From Heloderma charlesbogerti (taxonomy: Eukaryota; Chordata; Lepidosauria; Squamata; Helodermatidae), in NCBI GenBank assembly GCA_026122225.1, contig JANEZZ010001954.1:248001-312000 (forward strand): a stretch of 64,000 nt of DNA, in the 5' to 3' direction. Below the pieces are notes generated by a model, which worked only from the letters and a program-made list of their open reading frames with translations, was not told the DNA's origin and did no database searches. Shown one piece after another: positions 19,011 through 31,565 of the stretch (positions are counted from its first letter, which is position 1; every line of letters begins with the position of its first letter). A program made the translations under genes and the position numbers.

Positions 19011-20228
19011 TCCAAGATTTGTTGTCAGTCTCTTCATTACACCATCTCCGCTTGCAAACAGATAGTTCCCTGGCTAAGCAGCCAGAAGTAAAACAAAACA
19101 AGACCAAAAATGGCAGAGCAAATCAGGGCAGGCTTCAAATGGAATGAAACCATACAGAACATACTGAACGTTCTAGCCTTTTTATACACAAGAATCCCAA
19201 GCTAAAAAGGAAACTTATTGGGTTCCTCCTGGCTGCTAGGCAACATTCCCCTTCTGCAATCCGCATTTGCACCCAAGACTGTCTGATGCATCCAGAGTTA
19301 TTAGCTCTGCACCCTGAGAGACTCCTGCTATTGCACCCACTAACTGCTTTACAACTCTAAGGACAAATTAATCCTTAGTTTGCACCCTTTTTGTATGTGT
19401 GACCCCCTGCCATCACTATTCCAACAGTTTTGTAGCCTTATTGCTATGCCATGTAGCTGTGAAAAAGGTGAAAGGTGCAATGGAAATAAGTGGTTATGGT
19501 AAGTTTAGCTGCTTAGATTCTTCAGTATGCCTAATATAGTCAGAAGTATTGCAAACTTTGTTTCCTCAATGCAGAATTAGGATGTTTTAGAGCAGGCCTA
19601 ATTCTTCTTAATGTCCACGTAGCAAACTATTTTTCAGTGTTCTGTTATGCGACACTACACAATCATCAAGGACAAAGAATGCTTATGTCCAGGACTGTGC
19701 ACTTACCACCCATGCAGGGCCAATCCAGATGCTGCTTCCCTGTCCTGTTCACCCACCATCCTGGGCAGCAAGAGAAACAAAACACCCGCAGCAGGGCAGG
19801 AATACAGGAGGGGCCCCTGTATTCCTTTGAGGCCACAGGCTGGCCTGTTGCCATGGTGTCAGGGATGCAACTCTGCCTGCAGAAAGTCTTGTGAGAATCC
19901 AGGGACCTCTCATGAGATGGTTGCACCACTATATGTGGCGGATATGGATGGGAGGCCAGCGAGGAAACAGCTCAGCCCTTCACTCCACTGCTCAGAAATA
20001 AGATTGACTAGGAGAAGCAGGAGCTGAATGCCTATTAATCCTCTTTCCCTCCATTTCTGGGGCCAAGGGAAGGAAAATTCAGGAAGACCAAATGGGAGTC
20101 AGGACGGAGGCTCTCCTGGTCTCTTTGCTCTTGGAGTGGCTCTAGGATGCTACAGCCTGCATTCCAAAAAGGGGGTGATGGTGGTTTATAGTAGTGGAGG
20201 TTCAAATTCTTGTTATTTAATATTGTGT
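19011..20228. other. Intron, no recognised feature
   Basis: This is unique-looking, moderately AT-rich sequence up to the BovB copy 2 target site. Open frames here are short and show no family that I recognise. Confidence 0.4.
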
Positions 20229-20239
20229 ATGTTAGTCTC

Positions 20240-23200
20240 CCCCTTCATGGATCACTGCCTTGTTGTGGCGAAGGGGCTTGCGTAACTCAGTGAAGCCATA
20301 AGCTATGCCGTGCAGGGCCACCCAAGACGGACAGGTCATGGCAGAGAGTTCTGACAAAATGTGGTCCACTGGAGAAGGAAATGGCAACCCACTCCAGTAT
20401 TCTTGCCAAGAAAACCCCATGGAACGTATCACAAGGCTAAAAGAGATGACGCCGGAAGATGAGCCCCTCAGGTCGGAAGGTGTCCAATATGCTACTGGGG
20501 AAGAGCAGAGGGTATTTCCAAGTAGCGCCAGAAAGAGTGAAGCGGCTGGGCCAAACCCGAAAGGACACTCAGCTGTGGATGTGTCTGGCGGTGAAAAGAA
20601 AATCCGATGCTGTAAAGAACAATATTGTTTAGGAACCTGGAATGTCAGATCAATGAATCAAGGTAAGTTGGAGGTGGTCAAACATGAGATGGCAAGATTG
20701 AACATCGACATCTTGGGAATCAGCGAACTCAAATGGACAGGCATGGGCGAATTTAATTCAGGTGACCATCATATCTACTATTGTGGGCAAGAATCCCTTA
20801 GAAGAAATGGAGTAGCACTCATAGTCAACAAAAGGGTGGGAAAAGCAGTACTGGGGTACAATCTTAAAAATGATAGAATGATCTCAGTACGAATCCAAGG
20901 CAAACCATTCAACATCACAGTAATTCAAGTCTATGCCCCAACCACTGAGGCCGAAGAAGCTGAGGTTGATCGGTTCTATGAAGACCTACAACACCTTCTA
21001 GAACTAACACCAAAAAAAGATGTCCTCTTCATCATAGGGGATTGGAATGCTAAAGTAGGAAGTCAAGAAATCACCGGGATAACAGGCAGGCATGGCCTTG
21101 GTGTACAAAATGAAGCAGGACAAAAGCTAATAGAGTTTTGCCAAGAGAACATGCTGATCATAGCAAACACTCTTTTCCAACAGCACAAGAGGCGACTCTA
21201 CACATGGACGTCACCAGATGGTCAATATCGAAATCAGATTGATTATGTCCTTTGCAGCCAAAGATGGAGAAGCTCCATACAGTCAGTAAAAACAAGACCT
21301 GGAGCTGACTGTGGCTCAGATCATGAGCTGCTTCTTGCAAAATTTCGGCTTAAATTGAAGAACGTCGGGAAAACCACTGAACCATTCAGGTATGACCTAA
21401 ATCATATCCCTGATGAATATACAGTGGAGGTGAGGAATAGATTTCAGGGATTAGACCTGATAGACAGAGTGCCTGAGGAACTATGGACGGAGGTCCGTAA
21501 CATTGTTCAGGAGGCAGCAACGAAATCCGTCCCAAAGAAAAAGAAATGCAAGAAAGCCAAGTGGCTGTCTGAGGAGGCTTTACAAGTAGCTCACGAAAGA
21601 AGGGAAACGAAAAGCAAGGGAGAAAGGGGAAGATATACCCAACTGAATGCAGAGTTCCAGAGAATAGCAAGGAGAGACAAGAAGGCCTTCTTAAATGAAC
21701 AATGCAAAGAAATCGAGGAAAACAACAGAATGGGAAAGACTAGAGATCTCTTCAAGAAAATTGGAGATCTCAAGGGAACGTTTTGTGCAAAGACGGGCAT
21801 GATAAAGGACAAAGAAGGCAGGGACCTAACAGAAGCAGATGAGATTAAGAAGAGGTGGCAAGAATACACAGAAGAACTATACAGGAAAGATCTGAATGTC
21901 CCTGATAGCCATGATAGTGCCGTCACTGAACTTGAGCCGGACATCCTCGAGAGTGAAGTCAAGTGGGCCTTAGGAAGCATTAGTAACAACAAAGCTAGCG
22001 GAGATGACAGTATTCCAGCCGAGCTATTTAAAATCCTAAAAGATGATGCTGTTAAAGTGCTGCATTCAATATGCCAACACATTTGGAACACTCAACAGTG
22101 GCCACAAGACTGGAAAAGGTCAGTTTACATTCCAATTCCAAAGAAGGGCAACGCCAAAGAGTGTTCAAACTACCGCACAATTGCACTCATTTCACATGCC
22201 AGCAAAGTGATGCTCAAAATCCTACAAGCTAGGCTTCAGCAGTATGCGAACCGAGAACTACCGGAAGTACAAGCTGGGTTTAGAAGAGGCAGAGGAACGA
22301 GAGATCAAATCGCCAACATTCGCTGCATCATGGAGAAAGCAAGAGAATTCCAGAAAAACGTCTATTTCTGCTTCATTGACTACGCTAAAGCCTTTGATTG
22401 TGTGGATCACAACAAACTGTGGCAAATTCTTAAAGTGATGGGAGTACCAGACCACCTTACCTGTCTCCTGAGAAACCTGTACGAGGGTCAAGAAGCAACA
22501 GTAAGAACCAGACATGGAACAACCGAGTGGTTCAAAATTGGGAAAGGAGTACGACAAGGCTGCATATTGTCACCCTGCTTATTTAACTTATATGCAGAGT
22601 ACATCATGAGAAATGCCGGGTTGGATGAATCAGAGGTCGGAATTAAGATTGCCGGGAGAATATCAACAACCTCCGATATGCAGACGATACCACCCTAATG
22701 GCAGAAAGCGAAGAGGATCTCAAGAGCCTCTTGTTGAGGGTGAAAGAGGAGAGTGCAAAAGCTGGTTTGAAACTCAACATTAAAAAAACTAAGATCATGG
22801 CATCTGGCCCTATCACTTCCTGGCATATAGAAGGGGAAGAAATGGAAGCAGTGACAGATTTTACTTTCCTGGGCTCCAAGATCACCGCAGACGGTGACTG
22901 TAGCCATGAAATTAAAAGACGCTTGCTCCTTGGGAGGAAAGCTATGGCAAACCTAGACAGCATAGTAAGAAGCAGAGACATCACCTTGCCGACAAAGGTC
23001 CGTCTAATCAAAGCTATGGTTTTCCCAGTAGTAACGTATGGCTGTGAGAGCTGGACTATAAGGAAGGCTGAGCGCCGAAGAATTGATGCTTTCGAACTGT
23101 GGTGCTGGAGAAGACTCTTACGAGTCCCCTGGACTGCAAGGAGGTCCAATCAGTCCATCCTAAAGGAAATCAACCCTGACTGCTCATTGGAAGGACAGAT

Positions 23201-23456
23201 ACTGAAGCTGAAGCTCCAATATTTTGGCCACCTAATGCGAAGAGAAAACTCTCTGGAAAAGACCCTGATGCTGGGAAAGACTGAAGGCAAAAGGAGAAGG
23301 GGACGGCAGAGGATGAGATGGCTAGATAGCATCACGGATGCAATGAATATGAACTTGAGCACGCTCCGGGAGAGAGTGCAGGACAGGAAGGCCTGGCGTG
23401 CTATGGTCCATGGGGTCACGAAGAGTCGGACACGACTGAACGACTGAACAACAACA
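20240..23456 (+). mobile_element. BovB LINE, copy 2, full length
   Basis: A perfect 11-bp target duplication, ATGTTAGTCTC, lies at 20229-20239 and 23457-23467. The element runs from CCCCTTCATGGATCACTGCC to an AACAACAACA tail, 3217 bp. It is opposite to CAMK1G in sense. Only about ten to fifteen residues differ from copy 1 over the shared protein, so both are young. Confidence 0.97.
20305..23447 (+). pseudogene. BovB endonuclease-reverse transcriptase, one frameshift
   Basis: The frame is open from MPCRATQDGQVMAESS to KIAGRI at about 22663. There a single T present in copy 1 is missing (GAGAATATC against GAGAATTATC), just before the YADD motif. The second frame opens at MAESEEDLKSL (22698) and runs to KSRTRLND at 23447. 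Endonuclease motifs GDWNAKVG and SDH are intact, as are RT motifs A and B. The conserved QAGFRRGRG and KIAGR that are altered in copy 1 are normal here. One base therefore separates this copy from an open frame. Confidence 0.95.
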
Positions 23457-23467
23457 ATGTTAGTCTC

Positions 23468-24600
23468 TCCCAGCCATGGCTGGCTAGCAGATGCCGGGAG
23501 CTGTAGTCTGATACAACTGAGAGGCACGTGGTTGGGGAGGGCTGGTGTGTGTCGAGTTGCCTGCCTGTGGAGATATCTGCAGGTTAACAAAAATCCTGCA
23601 GCAAGATAATGGATGGGAAATGACCAGTTAATTCAGCCACAGCATGAACTTTCTTTTTTAGGCCTCTGGCCTTAGTTGACCAGTTCTTGAACAGCCTACT
23701 TAATGGGCTTCGTTAAGACATGATCAATGAACATTGCAGACCTTAATTCTATGGCATGAAGTGTATTTTTAACTGTTTTAATCTGGCAATCTTATTAAAC
23801 GGTTTTGCACATGCAGCTATAAACACATGGCCAGCCATCATGTCGCTGTCTGTTTTATCAGGTCAGTAGTGATTCCTTCTCACCACCTGAGCAGTTAAAC
23901 TGGTACAGAGATGTTGGCACAGGGATTCTGTGATGCTAAAGCAAGATTCTCTCATACCATTTTTCATCCAGACCTAGTGGATGAAACTAAATCAATGAGA
24001 CTAAAGTTAGGCATGGCTATTACCTGGGCTTCTGTGCCATCACAGCACTTCAACTAATGGCTTGGGAGGTCTCAGAAATGGCAGCCTGTGTTTACGCCCA
24101 CTGTTTTTCATGTCTCTACCTTCCCCATTCCTCCAGATGTTTTGGTCTACAACGTGGCTAAGGGAGGGAAGAGATTCTTCTTCACTCCCTTTGTTCCTCC
24201 CCTTACCTCCCTCGTTGCATGATTCAACCAGGCTCCTCTGCAAGCCCCCTCCCTCCATGGAGGTAATTTTAAGAGAGACCCACTAGTTTCTTCCAGCAAT
24301 ATCAGTCTGACTGGGTTGAGAACTTCCCTTGTCAGTTGGGCTGATAGTAGCAGAGGGATCCCTCTGAAAAATGCCCCATGGAGACAGTTTGCAGATGTTT
24401 CTAATGCTAGCCCAAACATCCCAGAAATCCCCACATGGCTGGCTGAGGTCTTGAGTAGCACACAGATATTGTGCATAACATTTTAAAAGCAACAAGAAAA
24501 AGGTGTGCAGGGAGACGACCTATTTACCAAAACAGTTGCATTGTGTACTGAGGGTTATGGCTGATTCCTCAAAATTGTTTTCATAGATATATGTTGTCTT
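23468..24600. other. Intron, no recognised feature
   Basis: I see no exon and no named repeat here. A possible old MITE half (CCAGCCATGGCTGGCTAGCAG) lies just after the BovB copy. Confidence 0.4.
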
Positions 24601-24748
24601 TGTGTATACTGTTTGTTTGTGTGTTTTATGTAAATGGTTTATTAAACTTTGCATACTGTCCTTTAATGTTTTTAATCTTTGTAAACTGCCCAGAGAGCCT
24701 CAGCTATAGGGCGGTATAGAAATGTAAATAAAGATGATGACGTTAATA
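24600..24748 (+). mobile_element. L2-type LINE 3' tail
   Basis: The terminal motif AACTGCCCAGAGAGCCTCAG, then CTATAGGGCGGTATAGAAATG and AAATAAAG, is the standard vertebrate L2 3' end. The same motif recurs at 35650-35690. No coding sequence is retained. Confidence 0.65.
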
Positions 24749-24831
24749 GCATGAGCTTGAAATGGCTGTCACACATAAGATGGAGCACATTTGTTCTATG
24801 TTGTTCCAGAAGGCAGAACCCAAACCAACAG

Positions 24832-25044
24832 GTCCGAATTACAAGAAACTGGATTTCAGCTAAATGTTAATAAGACCTTCCTGATTGTATGAGCTGTTTG
24901 ACAATGGAATAGATCACCTTGGAAGGTGGTGGACTCTCACTGGTTAGAGGTTTCAAGCAGAGGCTGAATGGCCACCTTTCAGGGATGCTATAGCATTAGA
25001 TATCTTTTGAGGTCCCTTCAAACTCTATGGATCTATGTGTCTCA
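24832..25044 (+). mobile_element. CR1 LINE 3' fragment
   Basis: The collinear phrases ACTGGATTTCAGCTAAATGT, CTTCCTGATTGTATGAGCTG, TGGACTCTC and TCAGGGATGCTATAGCATTA match the 3' UTR of CR1, as in 35440-35600. It is old and 5' truncated. Confidence 0.7.
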
Positions 25045-25244
25045 TCAAAAGGGATGAGGATGCAGAACATGCAAATTATTTGACTATACTTGCTCTCAAC
25101 AACCCTCAACTTTCAAAGAATAGCAGAAACTTTCTTAAATGTAGAAAGTACTTTTGGGGGTTGGTACATGATTTTCAACTAATACTACTGTTAAATGTGC
25201 TGGATACTAAAGCAATAACCACTCCAGTTTTTTTAGTTGCTGAA

Positions 25245-25776
25245 GGCCAAACTAGATGAGACAGTATTTATGCAATTAGCAGTTGCATGAATGGCTTTTA
25301 AATAGTAGGCAAAGGGAGCCTGATCCAGTGTAGGGGTAGGGCACCTTTAACCCTTTGCCTCCCGCAGTGGTCCTGATGAGGATTGGGCACCCCACACCTG
25401 TTGTTTGCATTGTAATAAAACCTCCCATGTGCACCAATGGAAGATTTTCTTCCAATGCAAATAGTAGGAATGGAGGTCCCAGCCTGGATTGTGACCACAG
25501 TGGGGGCCAAAGGGTTAACAGCCCTCTATCCCAGCCTTCCCCAACCTGGTGTCCTCCAGATGTTTTGGACTACAACTCCCAGGATTCCTGACCCATTGGC
25601 CATTCTGGCTAGGGTTGATGGGAGTTGAAGTGCAAAACATTTGGAGGGTACCAAGTTGGGGAAGGCTGCTCTACTCTATGCTAGGGTCGTAATCTGGATC
25701 AGGGGATGGGGCAGGTCTATTTACTCTAACAAAACCATTCATGCAATTAGCAATTGCCATCTCATCTAGTTTTGAC
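25245..25776. mobile_element. Foldback DNA element with a nested MITE
   Basis: The ends are AAACTAGATGAGACAG.. and its near complement ..CTCATCTAGTTTTGAC. Subterminal GCAATTAGCAGTTGCATGAA and its inverted counterpart add to a repeat of about 40 bp. Internal TGATCCAG and its complement form a second pair. The small element at 25533-25667 is inserted inside. Confidence 0.6.
25533..25667. repeat. Foldback MITE, 'CCCCAACCTGG' family, copy 1
   Basis: AGCCTTCCCCAACCTGGTG on the left is mirrored by ACCAAGTTGGGGAAGGCT on the right, with GGACTACAACTCCC and GGGAGTTG arms inside. Relatives lie at 41703, 43845, 44567, 46903 and 58108. Confidence 0.75.
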
Positions 25777-25779
25777 TGC

Positions 25780-26995
25780 TTTGGAATTAGAATCCTAACC
25801 CTGCGCATTCCCCAGTTGATGCTCACCATTTCTATGTTTTAAATTTGCAGTCATGAGGACTGGAAAACTGTTGTGCTACATTAAACAAAATAAAAGGGAG
25901 AAAAGCAGCAAATAAACTTAGATACTAAACTGTGCACCAGACAGCAGACTCCATACTTGTACAGTGTACCTATGGGCATGTAAAATATATCCATATGTTG
26001 AGGTCTTGCTACAGTTCGATTTGCTCCCTCTCTAGTTTTTACCTTTTTTTTTTTTTTAAATTGCACTTTCCAATAACATTTCCCCACTGAAACACTCACT
26101 GCATTTGGGAGGGAACCAGAATTTCTAGCAGCATTTCCCTTTACAACTGAAAAGAGTAGGAAATCATCAGCCCACAGATCAGATGCTCTGGCATCTGTTC
26201 CATGTTTCATTCCTAAACAGTTTAAGATAATTACAGCCCCACATTTAGACTACTTGAATCAACAAGCTGGCACAGAGGCAACAAAAGCTTTCTCTTGCTG
26301 TCCTTCTGTACTGCACCGCAGGATATTGGCTGTGGATAACTGATCTCATCCCTAAGGCTGACTAACCGTGGATGCATCACAAGCGCATGAAAGCATGAGT
26401 GAAGAAGGCAGACACTGCACTAGATATTTTTAAAAAGGATTTAAAGGAACACACTTCTCTATATTCTTTTTTCTAGTTCTCTGTTTTTCTAGAACAGAGC
26501 TCCACTTCAAAGCCTGACAAATGTATCTGTTTCAAACCAAGCAGATTTGAACTGGAATTTTGCTTTTGTTCTCTAATTAACAATTAAGCTAAAAATCCCA
26601 AGCTGACATTTAATTATTTTTATTTCAGTGTTTCTCACAACCCAAGTGTCATCTTTTATTATTAACCCACACTGCGACTGTTTGTAAGTCCAGTATAAAC
26701 TCGGGGAGGGGAGGCTTGGTACCCAACGCTCAGGGTGCTTCTAGATGGAGTGCTTCTAGCACTTACAGTCTTGAGGCACTGTGCAGCTGTTCCATCTTTT
26801 TCTCCTTAACAGGTTTTCTGCATGAAAGTAAAAGACAGAAGCAGCAGTGGAAAAACATGGGAGGGTCACAAGTAGACGATAACAACATCTGGACCCCCTG
26901 TAAGTTACTGTGAATGAGGTCGGGCGATGGCACCTGTAGTGGAACTGCAGAAGACCACTGTTCTTTTGAGGAGCTAGTGGTATGCACATAGCTCT
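25780..26995. other. Intron, no recognised gene
   Basis: A poly-T tract lies near 26045. CAGGGTGCTTCTAGATGG at 26728 looks like a DNA-transposon tip, but a partner end was not found. Confidence 0.35.
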
Positions 26996-26997
26996 TC

Positions 26998-27370
26998 AGA
27001 ACATAAGAAGAGCCATGCTGGATCAGAGCAAGGGTCTATCTAATGCGGCATCCTGTTCACACAGTGGCCAACCAGCTGCCCATAGGAAACCCACAAGTAG
27101 GGCACGAGTGCAACAGCACCTTCCCGCCCATGTTCCCCAGCAACTGGTGTATATAGGTATACTGCCTGTGATCCTGGAGGTAGCATATAGCCATCTGGAC
27201 TGGTAGCCATTGATAGCCTTCTCCTCCAGGAACTTGTCTAACCCACTTTTAAAGCCATCCAAAGTGGCTGCCATCACTACATCTTGTGGTAGCGAATTCC
27301 ATAGTTTAACTACGCGCTGTGTGAAGATTTCTTCTTTTAATCTGTCCTGAATCTCCAACCTGAATCTCTT
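26998..27370 (-). mobile_element. CR1-clade LINE 3' end
   Basis: On the minus strand a readable C-terminal segment, FTQRVVKLWNSLPQDVVMAA, is followed by a 3' UTR and the end AGCATGGCTCTTCTTATGTT. The same end occurs in the plus-strand copy at 60165-60668, so both belong to one subfamily. Confidence 0.75.
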
Positions 27371-27895
27371 TCACATGTCTAGATTTGCCATTGGGCTTGT
27401 TGATTTTAGTGGTCAGTTATGATTTTTCCGATGAGTTCCCAGGGCCAGTTATCCATTTCAGACTGCATAGCTGGAGACTGGTAGATAAGCCTCCGGCAAA
27501 ATCTCAAGGTTAGGCCACTTTTTGTTAGCAGAGTAGCTGGGATGGGAGTTATTTATGCTGGGTCATTGCCAAACATTCTTGAAGTCATTGGAGTAGAGCT
27601 TCAGGATAGGGGAGAGGATAATATGAGTACAGTAGGGTATATGTGTCCATGGGACCCTCCCAATTCAGAACCTTGATGTAGGTCAACAATGCAGTGCAGC
27701 CAGGCTGCTAGAGTGCATTCGTCATTGCTTGAAGGGGTTCCCAGTGACTGAAAGGATGCATGCTTTTATGATCTTGCTTTGTAGTTGCTTGCTGCAATCA
27801 TTCCATTGCAGTGTTCTGCTTTAATCTTCTGCTTTGTTGATTAGCTTTTCCTTAATAAATCATTAGCCTTCACCCATTCCTTAATGACATATGAT
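27371..27895. other. Intron, no recognised feature
   Basis: There is no identifiable exon or repeat, though ATGCTTTTATGATCTTGC near 27760 is LINE-like. Confidence 0.3.
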
Positions 27896-27899
27896 AGTG

Positions 27900-28095
27900 C
27901 ACTTAAGTCAGCTGTCTTGAACATGTATGTTATTGAAATTGTTTACTAGGATTGTTTTTAGCTGTTTTAAATTGTTTTAGACTTTGTACCTTACAAAAAT
28001 TAGGTGATGTTTTATTATCATATGATGTTTGTATAAAGTGATATAATGTTGCGGTTTGTAGTTTTTGTGAATTGTTGTGAACCGCCCAGAGATAT
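27900..28095 (+). mobile_element. L2-type LINE 3' tail
   Basis: TTTTAAATTGTTTTAGACTT and the terminal GTGAACCGCCCAGAGA mark the 3' region of an L2-like element. It is interrupted at about 28095 by L1-like sequence. Confidence 0.5.
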
Positions 28096-28480
28096 TTTTT
28101 TCATGTCTATTGGACACTGTAAACGTCTCTTTAATAAGGGATTGTTTAATTCAGCTAATTGCTGGCAGTGCAATACAGCTAATGCTTCTTTTAAATGTAT
28201 GTTTTGGCAGTGTCCAGTAGTTGCTTCTTTGGGGGAGGAGGTTATTACATAGATAAATTTTATAAAATGTTACAAAAAAAATAAACGGATTCTCCATGCT
28301 CTTCTGACAGCTAAAAGTCTGATATTAGTACAACACTGGAAGGATAAACACTCACCTCCTATAATGCAAAGGATTGAGGACCTTACAATGCTTTCAGTAT
28401 TTGAACAGGTAGCTTATAGATGCCACCTTCAAACGGATACTTATTTGGTCTGCTTTTGTTGAAGCCTATGTATAATTGCT
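28096..28480 (+). pseudogene. L1-like ORF2 C-terminal fragment
   Basis: The translation CWQCNTANASFKCMFWQCPV is the cysteine motif (CxxC..H/C..C) region of L1-type ORF2 proteins. It is followed in another frame by ILHALLTAKSLILVQHWKD and PPIMQRIEDLTMLSV, the collinear C-terminal helices. Frameshifts and stops show it is an old fragment. Confidence 0.6.
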
Positions 28481-29027
28481 AGAACGTTGTATACATTTCA
28501 TATGCATTCATTGCTATGGATATATACAAATCCATGTGTGTATATTAAAAAAATGGAGGGGGATGGTTTTGCAGGTGCCATGTTGAGGACCCCTTCACAG
28601 GCACCATTGGAGGTGCCCATGGGTGCCATGTTGGGCCCCTTTGATCTAGATTGTGTCTGCAGGCCCTACCCCTAATCTGCAGACATTGAAAATCTCTTCT
28701 TCCCTGAGCCTACCCACATAAAAGTTGCAAGCGCTAAGGTTCCCTATGCATGATTTGCACTGATTATAGAATGGATCGCATATAGACTCTACCACTATTC
28801 CGACAGTCAAGCACTGTCTCGTAACAATATGCAAGGAAGGAGAGTGAGCACAAGCACTTAAACCACACCGCCTCCATCCCCTTTCTTATCACCCTCATCA
28901 TGTTTAGGGTGAACATCTGAAGCAGAGAGCTTTCTATCTATAGAGGACCATGCAATGTAGAATCCAAGGTTCTGCATCATGTGGACAGCTTCCACAGATA
29001 GAAGAGGCTCTCTGCTTCAGAAGTTCT
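28481..29027. other. Intron, no recognised feature
   Basis: Two GGTGCCATGTTG..CACCATTGGAGGTGCCC repeats occur near 28575-28635. Nothing else is assignable. Confidence 0.3.
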
Positions 29028-29035
29028 CCCTAAAA

Positions 29036-29853
29036 TAGGGATGGCGGAGAATTCTGCCACGGATTTCAGTGAGGTCGAATGCACTGGCATTCGGCTCCCC
29101 GAAATCCATGGCGGAACGGCCTGCCACCCCCCCGCAGATCCCCCCCCGGGACGAGACTTACCTGGGGCGGATGTTCCGGACGGCGGCGGCTCCAGCGGTG
29201 GCTGCGGCGGCGGCTGGTCTTCCGACCAGCTGCCGCCACCGCCATTTGCAGTCTGGTCTTTTTTTTTTTTTTTTACCCAGACGTGATAGGCTACGTAAAG
29301 ACTTACATCACTTCTGGGTAAAACAAAAAACAAAAAAACGGCGTACACAAATGGCGGCGGCTACGGCGGCCGCCATTTGCTTTCCTTATTTTTCGCCATT
29401 TTAGTCTACGTAAATATTTATGTAGACTATTACAGCGAAAATAAAGGGGAACGCAAATGGCGTAGTGGGCGCTATTTGCGTTCCTTTTTGATTTGCCGTT
29501 TTAGCCTACATAAATATTTACGTAGACTAAAATGGCAAAAAATAAGGAACGCAAATGGCGGCCGCCTTAGCCGCCACCATTTGAGTATGCATTTTTTTTT
29601 TACCCAAAAGTGATAGTCTTTATCACGGTTAAATACAGGGACGCAAACGGCAGCGGCTACGGCAGCCGCCATTTGCATCCCTGCTGCCCAGCAGCCAGAT
29701 GTCCGGCTGCAGGCGGAGCCAGCCGGGCAGGACTCCGGGGGGAGGGACAGAGTGCCTCCCCCCCATCGAGGATTTCAGGGGGAGGGACGGAGCACCTCCC
29801 CCCCCACCGCGAAGCAGATCCGCGAAACGGTAAGCGACTTTCGTACATCCCTA
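29036..29853. mobile_element. Palindromic hAT-like foldback element, copy D
   Basis: The target duplication is CCCTAAAA at 29028-29035 and CCCTAAAC at 29854-29861 (7 of 8). The left end is TAGGGATGGCGGAGAATTC. The right end inverted is TAGGGATGTACGAAAGTC. The interior holds at least three palindromic modules, around GTCTACGTAAATATTTATG and CCTACATAAATATTTACG cores with CAAATGGCGGC / GCCGCCATTTG borders. Poly-T/A tracts flank some modules. It is the longest simple copy, has no transposase and is very GC-rich at both sides. Confidence 0.92.
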
Positions 29854-29861
29854 CCCTAAAC

Positions 29862-31435
29862 CTTACAAGGGCAACGAGGGCAGAGAGCTTTATGCATGGA
29901 AAGGTAAAATGTGCATCCCTTAATAAATAATAAAAAGGAATAGATAAGTGATGGGCCAAGGAACAGTAATCTGGGTGCAGATTTGGCCCAAGGGTTTTCA
30001 GATGCATACCAATGTGGTACCAACTTTAATCAAAGCTTGGCGTGTGGCTTGTTGCTTTTTGTGGCTTGTTGTGAGATATACTTAAGACAGGAAACAGGAA
30101 ATAAACAAAAGAGTAAAAAAGGAAAAAAGAGTAGGGCCTGGGCCTAGACAGTATTTTGGAGCTATACTGTTATGTAAGCAATACTTTCATAACAATCCTT
30201 ATGGAAATTTCATATGCTGTCCTTCAGTTGCCTGTCACAACAGTATGCATTCCACAGTTTACTTCATAATAGCTCAGATACAAAGTGATTTCTGATTAGG
30301 GCTATTTCCAGTCATTGTCATTTTTGCATGTGTGACATGACTGGAAATAGCTCTAGTCAGAATTCGCTCCCTTGTGTCCTATTTCTGCATCAACCTTAAA
30401 AAAAGCAAAAAAACCCAAAAAGCAGGAAAATTTGCATTATTTTAATGTATTTCCCCCACAAAATGCACATTTTATACACATTGTGCTCTCAAGTATGCAT
30501 TTTTTACATGCATTTTGGTACATTTTTAAAGATGAGAACTCAGAGAATGCAGAGAAATGCATAACCCAAAAGATAAGTGTTTTCCAAGACAAGTATTACT
30601 CCAGGAAAGATGAATCAGGTTTGCTCGCTTAAAAATGCGAACTAAACAAAATACTCAAGCATCCCTATTTCTCACTAATCAGAAAGAATATCCGTTTTTG
30701 AATAAGACACATTTACACCCTATTCCCCCCCAAAATTTCAAAATGTTTCATAAATACCTTTCAACTAGTGAATAGCTTTTCAGATTAGAATGCCATTTAA
30801 GCATGTAATGACATCTATCTCTGAATTCATTATATGTTCATGGGAAAATCATCAAAATTTCAGTAATTCTTCCTTGTTAGACATGCAAGTAACTGTTGAA
30901 GCAGAATACTAAGATTTTTTAGAAAGGTTGATTTTTAGGCATTTCGAGCTGTTGTTTAAACCTCTTAAAAATTAACTGTTGGAGAAATGGAAATAGACAC
31001 AGTGAGTAAAGTGTTTTTAACATTTCGTCCTGAGCAAAATGAGCCTTGCTTGGCAGGGATAGTTGATGAGATAGCAGACCCCCTCACAGGCTTGAGGAGA
31101 AAGAAAAATTACACTTGTGGATGGAGTCATTAATTGCCAAGATAGAATTAAAGAGGATGCAAAGTGTGAAGGATAATCTTTTGACCACTCAGCAGTGTAA
31201 TAATAAACAAGTCACTGACGTAGCTGCTAAACTGGGGCATGGGTTCATAAGAAACACAGTTACTTTGTTTTCTAACAGAATGGAACGGGAACAATGGGAA
31301 GAAGTAAAATGACTGTGGTGTTTAACTAGGAAGAAACCAGTAAAGTATGGCAGCTACATGCTGTGCAAGAGATTGCACTGTTTTACAGCTTTAACTTGAT
31401 ATTACAAGAGACAAGGAATGGCTGCTACTCTATGT
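29862..31435. other. Intron, mostly unassigned
   Basis: This is AT-rich, with a hairpin at 30292-30360 listed separately. Phrases such as AAAATTTGCATT near 30430 recall 4540-4745, so shared old repeats are possible. No exon was found. Confidence 0.35.
30292..30360. repeat. 69-bp foldback
   Basis: CTGATTAGGGCTATTTCCAG is mirrored by CTGGAAATAGCTCTAGTCAG. Arms of about 29 nt with a few mismatches surround a short loop. It is probably a minimal MITE. Confidence 0.7.
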
Positions 31436-31565
31436 TTCTTTATCTGTTCTTCCACTTATTTGATATTTTTATCCCATCTTTCCTCCAAGGAGCTCAGGGC
31501 AATGTACGGAGTTCTCTGTTGCCCATGTTATCCTTACAACCACCATGTGAGGTAGGCAAACCTCA
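31436..31565 (-). mobile_element. L2/SINE-type tail, minus strand
   Basis: TTTATCCCATCTTTCCTCCA, then GGAGCTCAGGGCAATGTACG and ACAACCACCATGTGAGGTAG, is the common inverted tail of CORE-SINE/L2-related repeats. Compare the plus-strand CCTACCTCACAGGGTTGTTG at about 55000. Confidence 0.5.
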
